Source of the DNA: Glutinoglossum americanum
Lineage: Eukaryota > Ascomycota > Geoglossomycetes > Geoglossales > Geoglossaceae
Assembly: GCA_020080175.1 (NCBI GenBank)
Contig: JAGHQL010000213.1
Location: forward strand, 1 to 41,859
Direction: 5' to 3'
Length of the DNA stretch: 41,859 bases
This document shows, one piece after another, positions 19,032 through 30,612 of this stretch; the stretch's first letter is position 1; each line of letters begins with the position of its first letter. The position numbers were made by a program, and so were the translations under genes. Below the pieces are notes generated by a model. It did no database searches. It was not told the origin of the DNA and saw nothing but the letters and a program-made list of their open reading frames with translations.

Positions 19032-20543
19032 TCACACGCCCCCCACCATCACAACGCCCTTCTTCCCCTTCTCTCCCTTCTCCCCTTTCTCCAACACCCC
19101 CTTCAAACCCTCAATCCCACCTTCCCCCAGCACTTCAACTCCATTCGTAAACACAGTCCCCTCCTCCACCAGGGTCTTAATCACGGGAATATATTTCTTA
19201 ATATTCTCATGCAATTTCTCTTCGCCCTCACGACCAATCGGCCCTAATGTAATTCTATGGGTCTTCGTACCCGGAATCTCGTCGAGGGGAGACCTGTGGG
19301 GTTGCGTCGTTAGATGGGTCATGGGGTAAGTGTGGAAGGAACCTTTACCAGTCATCGGTGGTGGTAAAATACTTGGGCCCAGCTGCGGTCGAGATTTCAG
19401 ATAATGCTTTTGCGGCCAAGGGATAGGAGTACCCCGCCGCGTCGAAGACGCGGGAGAAATTTCCACCCGTAAGGGAACGGATGGCTGCAAGCTGGTTGGC
19501 GTGGTCAAGGGTGTGATTCAGGGTTGCGGTAGCGGAGAGGGATTTGAGGAGCTGTGTGCCATCGTCAGAAGGCGGACAGTATACAGTATAGGGGGTAGAC
19601 GAGCTAGGTATTCGGTAACTAGAGAGGGGATTAGGAAAATTACTCACCTCCTCACCCCCCTCTGAGCACGACGCAAGGACCTTATACCCGCACGTCTTCG
19701 CTAGCTGTGTCACGTCAACTTCTATTCCCCTACCATCAACCCGGCTCCCAAAAGCGACGTCTACAAACCTGCACAGCATACTGCCCCACACTCCCGGCGC
19801 CCCCAAACACAATCACCCATTCATCTTTTGGTTCTGGGTTGGAGGTTGGATGGTCGGGAGGAATGTTCAGACCTTCGAAGAGGCCGAGGGATGCTGTCTA
19901 TGAAAGGACGGGGCGTTAGTAGGCAGGATAAGGTGGAAGATATACGAAGGGGAGCAAGGGGACCTGGAAACTCACATAACTCCCAACTCCCAACGTAGCG
20001 GCTTGCTCAAAGGAGATATTTTTTGGCGTTGGAATGGTCAGGGGTGCGTCCATCAAGAACTGGCACTCTTCGTTAGCCCTCTCCTCCCTTCTTCACTTCC
20101 TCCCTCCAACAAAAGCAGCAAAACTTACATATTCGCCCCATGTCCCATGCCCGGGCGACCCCAGCCTCGTACACCCACACACTCTGTCTCCTATCTTAAA
20201 CCCTTCAACTCCCTCCCCAACAGCCACCACTTCCCCCGAAGCATCGCAGCCCAATGCCACGGGGAAGGATATGATGAGGAGGCCCGTCGAGCGCATTAGC
20301 GAGTCCCTGCGTTGCGCGTTAGTAGGTGTGGGTTTTGATTTGGGAGAAGAGTTGTCGGTATATTGGGTTGTCCCTCTTTCCAGGGATTTCGATTGTCTTA
20401 TAAGGGAAGGGGGCGAACACGTACACGGGATTTAGAGCCGCGGCGACCGAACGCACAAGAAGCTGTCCATGCCCGGGGGACGGCTTCTCAACATCCATGA
20501 TCACGAGCGGCTCGTTCGGAGCCGTGAGGACGAGAGCCTTCAT
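19032..20543 (-). CDS. Zinc-type medium-chain dehydrogenase/reductase, 7 exons, 345 aa
   Basis: Minus-strand exons: 20543-20425, 20306-20129, 20065-19976, 19897-19769, 19704-19648, 19551-19349 and 19293-19032. Introns of 55-118 nt are GT-AG and the frame stays open throughout. The product is an NAD(P)H-dependent quinone-reductase or enoyl-reductase-like MDR protein, probably cytosolic. It starts MKALVLTAPNEPLVIMDVEK, continues through AAALNPVDSLM and the GroES-like fold (GCDASGEVVAVGEGV, IGDRVCG), and reaches a Rossmann segment with VFGGAGSVGQYAVQLAK for cofactor binding. VFDAAG and the C-terminal part follow. The catalytic-zinc ligands of true alcohol dehydrogenases are not evident, which suits the zinc-free MDR branch. 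The tail is repetitive and charged (EKGEKGEKGKKG). Substrate unknown. The downstream-reading arginase ends 1.3 kb away and is unlikely to be co-regulated. Confidence 0.9.
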
Positions 20544-21884
20544 TGTTTCTCACCAAGTTTATTGGCAACTGGGCTTTTTGGTTTTTCGTTTGGCGGTTCG
20601 AGAAGGGTTTATGGCCGTTTGCCGACTGAGATTGAATAGTTATGGGAGAATTTTTGCTCGGTCTTTCCTCCCGCCCCAATTCTCGGGGGATCAAGAGGAA
20701 TATATTATATCCCCACCTCCACCCCTCCATAGCACCGTCAAGCAACGAAGCCGCCTCATCCCCTTCAATACCCCCCTACGGAGTTAGGTGCGCGGGGTAA
20801 CCACATCAGCCAATTTATGTTGGTTCGAGGGCCACTGAAAGCGGAGTTACTGCCATCATGCAGTCGGCATGTGCTCGTATCCGTATTCTCTCCCGCTCCT
20901 CGTTTGATCCGCCAACGAACTTGGTACGATAATACGATGATCTTAACTAAACGCTGCAACTCCCCTTAAACTCCGAAAGAATTGCTTTTTACGTGTCGTC
21001 ATCGCCGACCGGATATAAAATTCTATGTGCCTTTCGTCTCTCTGGTTCCTTTTTATTTTCTCTCCAGAGAACGTCCGAATGAGGTATCTTTTTCCTTTTA
21101 ATTTCTCAGGTTTTGGAGAAAGCGGTTGTGTGTGGAGAAACAAGTAAAAGGAAAGAAAAAGAATTAAGCTGAAAGTTGGAACGCGAAAACTACAAACTAG
21201 GCTGGTCTGGCATCGGCCAAGAGAGATTGACACGATGCAAACAGACTATCATCGACGGGATATGAGCCAAGGACCGAGCCCTCAAGCAGGAAGCTGCAGG
21301 CTCAAAGGAAGGAGAGATGGACATAGAAAGGTTAGATGAGATAGAGTGCCTACAGAGAATGAAAAGAGGATAAGCCGAGAGAAACAGACTCAAAGTCCAG
21401 GTCACCCAAGGGGATCAAACCCCGGAACGTAGTACCCCAGGAGACACCCTACACACATATGATATCCAAGTCAATGAAAAATGAAAAAAAAATAGCTATA
21501 GAACTCAAGTAATTATCCCACTCTTAATCACCCAATCCTTTAGGAAAGAGATTGCTGTGCGGAGAAAAAAAATAGGAAACAGCCAGGAGGGTCTGTCGAG
21601 CCCGGGGTTTATTAAGGAAGAGAGGAGAGGGTTGTTTCGATAGTAATCGCACATCGCATCCCCCTCGTCGAAACAAGCAACGAGCAAACAATACAATAAA
21701 CCGATATCTCATTATCTATTCGTTCTCCGTACTCACTAACGCCCCGTCCATGACAACCTCTGCGTCTGTCTAAGGCTAGAAGTTTCTTTCATACATCTAA
21801 TTTCACGTCCTAAAAAACAAACGATGCCAGCAAAGCCACGACATTCACTCCCATTCCCCCTCTTCCGTTATTTCCATCCCTTTT
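20544..21884. other. 1.3-kb intergenic stretch
   Basis: No gene is supported. It contains the MDR promoter (right of 20543) and the 3' side of arginase. Short open frames around 20943-21405 on the minus strand consist of hydrophobic or Lys/Arg-rich low-information sequence. Purine-rich blocks (about 21120-21500) and short A-runs are seen. A possible RNA fold near 21400 does not satisfy tRNA geometry. Confidence 0.5.
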
Positions 21885-23075
21885 TCACAGCAAGCTCTCG
21901 CCAAGCGCACCTGCATATTTTAAATTCTCGTGTCAATAAAACTGACGATAGATATGGGAGGAAAAGAGAATGAGGAAATGCGGCGGGGACTTACATCGAA
22001 CGAGGCTGCATCCGGCACGAACAGTCTCCCTAACTCCGACACTATCACCGCCAAGTGACGGATTGACCTCGACCTACAACGCAATATCAACACCCCAATC
22101 TTCCAAGGAAAAAAAACCTGTTGCCGAAACTCACCAAATCCAGCCCCACCAAGCTGCCCGTCTCATGCACACTCTCACAAATATAATCCCCCTCCCTCAA
22201 GGTCAAACCACCTCGAACCGGCGTCCCCGTACTCGGCGCGATCAACGGATCTAGCGCATCCACGTCGAACGAAAGATGAATCGGCGTGTCAGCCCCGATA
22301 TGCCCCAAGGCCATCTCCATCACCTTCCCGATCCCATGTTTGTCGATATCGTGCATCGAGAACGCCTTCACGCCATGCTCACGCAACGTCCGCTTCTCGC
22401 CAATGTCCACGTCTCGGAGGCCAATGTAGACGAGTTTCTTGAGGGAGATGAGTTGGTCGGGTTGCAGCCAGCCGAAGATGCTCGGGTGGTCGGAGCGTGC
22501 GAGGCCCGTTAGGAAGGCGACTGGCATGCCGTGGATATTTCCGCTGTTGGAGGTCTCCGGGGTGTTGATGTCCGCGTGGGCGTCCACCCATATAACGGCC
22601 AATTCCCTCCCCGCATGTCGCTCCCGCACCGCACGTGCCACTCCGGCAATGCTCCCGATCGCAACGCTGTGGTCCCCGCCGAGCGTGAGAACGCAGCGGC
22701 CTTGAGAGGCGTGCTCGTAAACTTGCTCGCTGAGGCGCTGGGTCACAGCGCTAACGGCGATGGGGCGTTTCATGTTGCGGTGGTCGGGGTCTTCGGTGGG
22801 GAGGATGTCCCTGTAATAGTGGATTGTGTGATCGTAGTGGAGGGTGAAGCCGAGGTCGGTGGAGAGCTGGTTGAGGAGGCCAGCTTCAATTAAGGCCGAG
22901 GGCGCGGCGTCGACACCGAGTTTGCACTGTAGTCTATCTGTTACCGTTGTTCTCCCTATTGTAGTCGTGTCGAGAGGAAGAGACTTACTTGTCCGCCGGA
23001 GAAGCCGACAGACACGACGCCGAGATCGTTGGCCGTCGGGAGGAATCTGGGAGTCATTAACGAGGGAGACGTCAT
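21885..23075 (-). CDS. Arginase, 4 exons, 327 aa
   Basis: Minus-strand exons: 23075-22989, 22926-22135, 22073-21995 and 21910-21885; the last exon codes only the final nine residues. The enzyme hydrolyses arginine to ornithine and urea in the cytosol, the first step of arginine catabolism. The N-terminus MTSPSLMTPRF followed by LGVVSVGFSGGQCKLGVD is typical of fungal arginases. Manganese ligands are visible: H115 in LGGDHS, D144, H146 and D148 in DAHAD, and D250 and D252 in SFDVDALDP. The end VRCALGESLL matches the family. Length is normal (about 320). A splice junction directly after GGQ joins CKLGV in frame, which supports the model. Nitrogen-source control is known for fungal arginases; a 12-bp inverted repeat 300 bp upstream could matter, but no regulator site was identified. 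Confidence 0.97.
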
Positions 23076-24297
23076 GCTTGCCGACCTATTGGAGTAAAGC
23101 GGTAGACTTGCGGATCGTAGTGGCTAAAGTCGTAAGGTGTTAAACGGCTATACGTTGGGTATTTCGAAAGAAACCAGACTAACCAGACAAACCAGACACG
23201 CCGGGCCAATATACAACGGACCCTGCAATCTCCAGAATGAAGTGAACAACTCCAGACCAGCCCAAGCCAGACCCTCCCTCCCTCCACGTCCTTATATATC
23301 CCATACCCACCCATATCCAACTTATCTGTTCCGTATAGCTGATCGCCTCCCTTCCGGCGTGTGACCAAATCTCTCTTCGACCTGCACTTAGGGGAATGGC
23401 ACATCAGCCTCCTGCACTTGGCGGTTTAGCGGTGACGGATGCATGTTCGCTAAGTGCAGGTACAGGCGGAATTAGGGTGCAGAATCATCTGGAGCGTCAT
23501 CTCTTACGTATTTGCCGGGGAGATGGGCGAGCGATCGCGTTCTATGGAATTAATTGGAGTTGTCGTTTCGATGAGGCTTTTTTAATTCTTGCTCTGCGAT
23601 CTACTAGGATTCGGGGCAACGATTGACTAAAGACCCCGCGCGTTCGCGAGCACCAAGCATTGCTAATATGGACGACGCTTCATGTAACCGGGGTTTTCTT
23701 GCTCGCAGGACGGACGTCTCGCGCGACGTCTTTCAACAAGGAGCTTTATACGAAAAATAGATTGCCCAACCGCGTGTACGACGCAGCTTCCCGGAAATCC
23801 CGAGGGAACATCGCGACGGTTTCCTTTTCTTCCGGCGATAACTCGATCCAGCAGAAAAAGCAAAAAAGTCATATAACCCTGTGCCTCCGCTGATAAGATC
23901 AAGCGTATATGCCGTGTGTAACCGAACCATCGGGGATCGTTGTTGACATTGACAGGTTGACACATGTACGTTGACGCATCGCATGTACAGCACTATCCAT
24001 CCGTGCATACATAGGATTGATGGTAAGAGTTGCGAGTGTCAAAGGGGTGGGCTCGCCGGCTTGCTCGCTCATCCTCATGACGCTGCTTCTTAGTTGTTTT
24101 CTCTCAAACTTGCCCCACCCTCCCAGCCTTCTTGCCTCAAGCATACCACGTATCTGTATATACATGGCCGCGGCGGCAGCAAAATGCAGCAGTGGGATTA
24201 GTAAATACGTGGGAGAGATTCCCCCATGGGCTCTTCCACATGTATATGTACAAAGAAATCGTCGCAGGAGCCGACCACGCGTAAACAAGCCCATTCC
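23076..24297. other. 1.2-kb intergenic, arginase promoter region
   Basis: No gene is supported. The right part is the 3' side of GatB, the left part the arginase promoter. It includes an inverted repeat at 23380-23461 (listed). An open frame on the plus strand at 24017-24763 is an antisense shadow of GatB. Confidence 0.5.
23380..23461. repeat. 12-bp inverted repeat with an extra half-site
   Basis: ACCTGCACTTAG at 23380-23391 pairs exactly with CTAAGTGCAGGT at 23450-23461. A third near-copy, CCTGCACTTG, sits between them at 23411-23420 in the direct orientation. It lies 305-386 bp upstream of the arginase ATG, so it could be a transcription-factor site cluster or a stem-loop. Confidence 0.7.
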
Positions 24298-26370
24298 CTA
24301 TTTCCTGTCCCCAACGTCCCCAACCCCAAGCATCTCCCTAACCACTCTCTCCGCCTCCCGCGCCTCAACCCTCCCCTCTACCCCTCTCCTAACCATCTGC
24401 CCAACAAACCACCCCACCTTACCCACCTCTCCTTTCTCCTTAACCGCCTTCACCATCCTCTCATTCCCCCTCATAACTTCATTCGCTAACCCCCTCAGCT
24501 CTTCCTCCGACATGGGCCGCAAAGTGAGGTCATCCTCGGCAATGATCTGCGGGATGGGGCGGGGGTCGTCGAATTTTAAGGAGAGGAGGGTTTTGGCTGT
24601 CGTACCAGTGATTTTCTTAAGGGAGAGGAAGGTAAGGATACTCGCCAAGGCAGACTCGCCGACTGGGTTCTCCTCCCAGGGGGTTCCCGATGTAGCGAGG
24701 AGACCGCCGAGTTCGTGTAATACCCTAACCTGGAGTGAGCAGAACTCAATTCGTTGCAATTAAGAGCATCAGTTTCCGCACCAATTCCCCGTCATCTTTC
24801 CGGCTTTCACCACAGCCTCATCGCTTTCCGCGTAGCTCCTACTACCGTCTCTGTAGTTGAGCAGCCCCTTTCGTACCTCATCGGTGACGTTCTTGTAGTA
24901 TTCCACCCGGTCACCGTCGTCCAGATTTATGAGCGTCTTTGCGTCTTTAGGCGCGAGATTATAGTGACGATCCGAAGAAGTTAGGACCTTGAAATGGTCG
25001 TCCGGTAACGGCGGAAGCGAGCGCCTGATATAATCAACGAGGTCCTATACAATCTCCCCGTATTAGTGGAGATCGCTGTGAGAGTGTTTCTAGGGGCCTC
25101 TAACCTTTCCGACAATGACAGGCCCTAGATCTGGATCGGGCATGTATCGGTAGTCGACCTCTCCTTCCTTGCCCCTTAACTTCCGAGTCCCAGTGCTTCC
25201 TAAATTCCAACCCCTTGTCTCGCCCTCTATGATGCCACCGGCCTCCAAAACATCTATCTGACGATTCCTCTCTGCCTTGATCGCATCCTCCACTGCCTTG
25301 AAGCTACTCAGATTCTTAATCTCGGTCCGCTGGCCGAGCCCTTTTACCCCGGAGTATTCCGCGCCCACGCCTTGTCCTTCGGGTTGATTTCTATGTCGCA
25401 CCGAAACATTCACGTCCGCCCTCAGCCCACCCAATTCCATACCAAGAACGGCAGCGTCGACGGCGTTCAGGATCGCCTGGATCTTCCGTACACAAGCTGC
25501 AGCTGTCGCTGGGTGATGAATTTGTGGCAAGGTTATAATTTCAATCAGCGGGTGGGACACGCGATTGAAATCAAGAAGATGCGTTGAAGGAAGCTGATGC
25601 AGGGTCTTCGCGGTATCCTGTTCCATCTGTATCTGTTTGATTCCCACCCGGACTTCTTTACCGTCCTCGGGTGCGATTCCATCATAGTCATAGAGAGTTA
25701 TAAAACCATCTTTAGCTAGTGGATCTAAAAGTCCCCAGCAGTGTCAGAATAATCACTGCAGCTGTATGCGAGAATGTGAGACATACGGTAATACTGAGTG
25801 ATTTGATAGCCTGCTGGTTGGTCCCAATAAAAGTAATGTTTTCTGTCGAACTCGCTTTTCCGATGCACGTTGCATCCTAGCGCAATTGCTGCCCGCAGTG
25901 CCGGAATCAGCGTTTCCTTTTGGAAGATCTGTTCCCAAGCATCTCAGCATGCAAACGGCAAGTACATATTCCTGCACGGAGTTACCGGTTGGGCCCCCGG
26001 GAATGCCGCATCGACGAGGGCTACATGCGAGTTTGGAGGGTCATTGAAGGATGTTGCGGCTTCTGTGTGATAGGTCAGACAAAAGCTTCTAGCAACCTAA
26101 AAATTAGGGACTCGCACCAGAAAATAACTTATGGGTGGTGTTCAGTTGCGCGTGAACCTCAATCCCAACAGTCAATTCCCAATTCTCGTTGGCGGAGCCC
26201 CTAGCCGTAGGCACCTTGGGTTTCGCTTTGCCGTTGTTAATTCGCCGCTGCTTGGCTTCATCCTTCAAATGTTTCCTGAATGGCACGGTAGATATGAGTT
26301 GGACTCGGCGGCCAGTGGTCTGGCGAAGGCATTTGCGACACAAGAAACGAGCCTGGACGGTGGTGAACAT
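24298..26370 (-). CDS. PET112: Glu-tRNA(Gln) amidotransferase subunit B (GatB), mitochondrial, 6 exons, 593 aa
   Basis: Minus-strand exons: 26370-26118, 26062-25986, 25928-25787, 25724-25105, 25044-24782 and 24724-24298. GatB is the tRNA-binding subunit that, with GatA and GatF/GatC, converts misacylated Glu-tRNA(Gln) to Gln-tRNA(Gln) in mitochondria. The first about 45 residues are basic ([16 protein letters not shown]) like a mitochondrial targeting sequence. Signature blocks follow: [79 protein letters not shown] and [14 protein letters not shown]. The C-terminal YqeY-like domain includes [12 protein letters not shown] and [12 protein letters not shown]. The frame joins correctly only with the ACAG at 25929 and the TTAG at 24725 as acceptors. 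An upstream in-frame ATG exists in the 5' extension, but 26370 starts the best targeting peptide. Confidence 0.95.
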
Positions 26371-26837
26371 GAATGAATTCCATCTGCAAACGCGCCCGCC
26401 CAGTTGGTGTCGTTTGTGTTCTGCTTTTTTCCATATCAGGTTAGTCTCACGCTTGCCGGGCGATCGGAATATGTATAATGCGAGTGTGTTATTATTCCGA
26501 GATTGCGTTGGCAATCTGAAACGCGAACCAAAACAACCCACAGTAATGCGGAGAGATTCATCACGACGTCGCATGTAACCAGCCGTCTTGTGCATTTCAC
26601 TTCTACAGGTAGTCTATATCAAGAATCGCCAATCCCATGCCCGTTGCCGGCCAGAGTGCCGCGCATTTCTATGGTTTATAGTGCAGTACATACGACATAG
26701 AGCCTTGACAGGGGCTCTCCCTGGCAGTACGATGAGATTGCCCCTCTTTTCCGCGACTGCTTAAATCCATTCGATATTTCCTCTATCTATGGAGTTGCTG
26801 AGCATGAGATATCCCCACACAGATCCATCATCACAGC
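26371..26837. promoter_or_regulatory. Shared divergent promoter region, GatB and DUF6594 genes
   Basis: The two genes point away from each other with only 467 bp between start codons, so both promoters must fit here. An in-frame extension of the GatB frame runs into it (to 26595) but lacks family sequence. No specific factor sites could be named. Confidence 0.6.
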
Positions 26838-29672
26838 ATGTCCTCCCGAGCAAGCTACATCCCTCCCTCTGCAGAGACTGTGGTTGACTTCTCGGACGAC
26901 GACCTACATAAATCGCTGTCCCACACAGAGCCTTCTGCCCCACCTACGAGTACCTCTAAACCATCAAAACAACGAGGAAAGGTCAAAGAAAAGGCTGTTC
27001 ACAACTCATCTTCATCCTCGAGCGAGAAACCCCGAAAGAAACATACATATCGGGAACGTGAGCGCCGGGCGACAAGCCCTACACCAAAGTCTCCAACCTC
27101 AATGCAAAGCAAAACACGCCAGGTCTTTCCCTATAATTTTTCTGAAGTGCAGAGCGAAGTTGGAAGAAAGTCCCCAAGACCAGTCAGAGTTTCGGAAGTC
27201 CGTACAGAAGAGAGACACCCACGACATCGCCGGACGATGTCCACCGGCACCTTGAAATCTCCATCCACTACTCCTGCAAGTAGCCACGCCGGCAACAGCA
27301 CACTAGGCGAAGATAAAACAGCCAGGAGATCAAGTACAGCAATGTACAACATTGATAAGCATCAGATGTCAACCAGTTCAGCCTCTCCATCTATGATATC
27401 CTCAGCATCTAGTTCTCCTTCTGAGGCGACAACAACAGCGTCAGGAGGCTCTAGTGGGAGTAACTCTACAATAACCCAAGGCTTCGCCGTGCCCGGAAAT
27501 TCTAATCGGTCAGATAGACCTCCGGACGACCGCGGGAGGCAGCCAGATGGCGACATCACGCCAAGGCAAGGGGAATTTCTTCCAGAGACAAGCGGCCAAC
27601 TAAACGTCTTCTCATTCATAGACGATGCCTCAGAGGTTGACTCCTGGCACCCATCGGACAGCCCAGGCGTTGCGGTTGAAAATAAATCACTCGTGCCAGT
27701 CCCACAAGGGCGTTCTAATCCCAAAAACGGAGTATCGGATGTATCAAGACTTTCAAACAAGATTGACTTTCCATCCCAGATCCGCGGCCGTAAAGGACTA
27801 TCGTCAAATTATTGGGCCCGCCGAGAATGGCTGCGGGAACAAGCGGAGATGCCATTTCGGTCCGACTCGGGCCAATCACCTAGCACGACTTCCCCGCTCC
27901 GCACCCCCGAACACCGCGCATCCGCAATAGCGCATAACCCAGATCCAGATGGCAGGGGCAGCCCCACCGGTTCTACATCGAGCGCCTCGGACTCCACGTC
28001 TGGCACCGTTGGCGATACCGACACTACCAGAAGCAGTAGCCCTGAACGAAGTCCCAAGGGTGGTGGTCCTAAAGGCGAGAGTCCAAGGAAGACGTCTGCG
28101 AGAGCGGCATTCGAACCACTATTATTGGCGAAGCAACGCGAGAGAGCGGCGACAACAAGTGCGTACCCGGCATCATCAAGATCAAGGCAAGAACCAGCGT
28201 CAAAGTCGGATGCGCCACACGGGTTTGCCTCTCGCTCTAGTCCATCGGGCGATGTTGTTGGGTCGCTTCCTACAGCTCAGCCCAACCAAAGGCGCACGTC
28301 CAGCCCTGCGACAAAACGCGTTTCTAGCTCTGGATCCATCAATAGCAAACATGTCCAACCTCCAAAAAGCCGTGAACTCGTGTCGTTACCAGCCGCTGGC
28401 AATGTTGCCATGAAACAAAAGTTATTTTCCGCACCTCCAGCTGCGCCTCCAGCCCCAGTTAATGCGCCACAAGCACGCGCCCTCCGCGAAGTATCCCCAG
28501 AACGCTACTATCGAGCGTCTGACGCACCTACTCATATTTCATCTGAAGAGAGCTCCATACGGCCTTATCCTCACTCCTTACCTCCCGAAGCATATTTCAC
28601 CCTTCCACATATGACACAGCTCGGTTACTCTCCCCAGACCGGTCCTCCATCTGACTACCTACCAATGCCGATGATGCTATCAGGCGCCGGGATGGGCATG
28701 CCGCCGTACATGGCACCTCCATCCTCGATACGACCACCAAGTCCACACATCACCGACGAGAGCAAGAAATCGATATCCGGTTACGAGCTTCTGGCGTCCC
28801 ACCTGTCGTCTGACTGCGGAGGTTCCGGAAAGACGCTCGTACCGCTTTACCGGAGGTTCGAAGCTCTCAACCACCGGGTGCTCTTGCACTTACAAGACGA
28901 GCTCTCAGAACTGGAAGAAGAACTAAGGAAAGTTGACGAAGCTGATGCACAAACTCGCCAAGCCGCAGCGAGTATAGGCGCCGGTCTACCAGGCCCAGCA
29001 TCTCGCCGAGCAGGTGCGAAGCTCGGCGGAGACCTAGAATGGCGAAGACTCGACATTCTAGGCAGAGTCTACACCAAAACTGGGCAATACAGTGAGTCCA
29101 ATATACCCAAATCACTACACACAGCTCTACTCACCATCTAACTCACACTACCCACAGACCAAGCCCTAACCTCCTACTCCAAACTCATTAAAACCCTCTC
29201 TCCAGCCACAAAAGAGGACGTCAAACGCTACAAATCCTGGCTAGCAAGACACACACCCATCGCCGAACCAGAAGCCCGTTTCGTATACGAAGAAGCAGAT
29301 CTCCTTGCCCTATCACGCAATAAACCGTCCGTAAAGCCTCCTCCTCCTGCACCCCCGACTACGAGATGGACTTTCCTCCTCGGTGACGGCTACATGCTCG
29401 TCCTCGCAGGTGCAATCTTGCTCCCTATTCTAGGATTTGGTGTTATCCCGGGATACCTGGGGAGGCTAGCTTTTGTAGGCATGGTGGCGGTTGCGGCGGT
29501 TACACTACTGGGGGAGACGAAGATTGCGTGCGTAATTGGGGGCTGGGAGTGGGGGGTGGGCGCTGCTATGTATGTCCTTCACACTTTCCACCAAAGTCTG
29601 GCCAATTCTGACTAATGCGGAAACAATAGGTATTTCGCCGTGATGGCCATCATAGCCGGTATTATAAGCTAA
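26838..29672 (+). CDS. DUF6594 membrane protein with long disordered N-terminus, 3 exons, 902 aa
   Basis: Exons are 26838-29091, 29158-29569 and 29630-29672. The first about 640 residues are low-complexity Ser/Pro/Arg-rich sequence (SSSSSSEKPRKK, RERERRATSP, SASSSPSEATTT) with many possible phosphosites. The DUF6594 domain starts near 648 with GYELLASHLSS and shows PLYRRFEALNHRVLLHLQDE followed by the coiled-coil ELSELEEELRKVDEAD. After LGRVYTKTGQYNQALTSYSK and KRYKSWLARHTP, three hydrophobic segments close the protein: GYMLVLAGAILLPILGFGVI, LGRLAFVGMVAVAAVTLL and AAMYFAVMAIIAGIIS. The last is completed only by splicing the 43-nt final exon. Members of this fungal family have no known biochemical role, so function stays unknown. 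N-terminal disorder is longer than usual and hints at regulation by phosphorylation. Confidence 0.92.
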
Positions 29673-29694
29673 ACACACACACACACACACACAC
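29673..29694. repeat. (AC)11 microsatellite
   Basis: Eleven perfect AC units directly follow the TAA stop codon of the DUF6594 gene and so lie in its 3' UTR. Confidence 0.95.
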
Positions 29695-30612
29695 CCTCCC
29701 CCTTCTATTGAGATTTTTGGGCTCTAAAGTATCTTCATTTTTTCTCTCTTTCCCTTTTTCCATTCACGAATTCTCTCAATACCCTCACATTTCACATATG
29801 CTTTCCTATATTTCCCCCACCGTCTTGTTTTCTCCACGCTGTACCATCATTCTAATTTATCCCCCTTTTTTCTTCCTTTAAACCGGTTGGGTAGGGAAGG
29901 CTCCAGGCTCGGCTCTCCATTGGGAAACGGAAAACGAAGCTCCGAGGATATTACGGATTCAGAGTCGAAGCGGCGTTTTTATATAGGGCCGGAGACCAGG
30001 ACTTATGGGGGTGTTTTCCGTTTGTATGTACGATATCGCATGATGAGAACATCCTAGCGTCTCCTTGGCCTGCTTTTTTTTTTTTTTTCCTAGAAACAGT
30101 AATGCGTGGAGCAGGCTCCATTATTCAATTGCAGATGTTTTCTTGGTAAGGTGGGATGAAGCTTTCAGGTTTCAATTCTAGGGCAGTGAATATCCCAACA
30201 GTGAGGACATGCATACGCATCAAGCAAAACCATCGGTAGTAAGACTGCACGAGGGGCAGCGATAATCGAAAGAAGCACAATGAGCATTACGATCCCCCCT
30301 CAAAGTAATTACTGATAAACTTTCTCTATTAATTCATATATATGAATTGCCTGTGAGGCTACCTACTGTGATTCATAGTAATCGATGCAAACCTAGTAGC
30401 ACAAAAGCGTGACATGCAAGCAATAATTTGCTGGAGGCAGAGCCAGCAAATAGGCGCTTCCCCGCATCATTATCGTGAAAAGGAGCCTGCGAGTTTGCAT
30501 GCAAGTAGCACAGGGATAAAAACGCCATAGCCATGCACCTTGTCCATAGCGATCACAGAAAAGTCCCTAAATGAACTCCGGGTCCAACCTTCAGTCCCAT
30601 ATCACGAATCGC
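29673..30612. other. Intergenic between convergent genes, with microsatellite
   Basis: The 3' ends of the DUF6594 and AMSH genes face each other. An (AC)11 microsatellite begins right after the DUF6594 stop (29673-29694), and a T15 run lies at 30074-30088. No gene is seen. Pyrimidine-rich DNA at about 29700-29880 probably belongs to the 3' UTR. Confidence 0.6.

Noticed and set aside
21390-21430. T-arm-like fold resembling part of a tRNA
   Set aside because: The loop has six or an altered seven bases (TTTGATC), and no acceptor or anticodon stems can be formed around it.
24017-24763. Plus-strand 248-codon frame
   Set aside because: It is antisense to GatB exons and the GatB 3' side; its Ser/Pro/Leu bias comes from the complementary coding strand.
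26680-26700. ACATACGACAT resembling the start of a fungal 5S rRNA gene
   Set aside because: The following sequence does not match the conserved internal control region of 5S rRNA.
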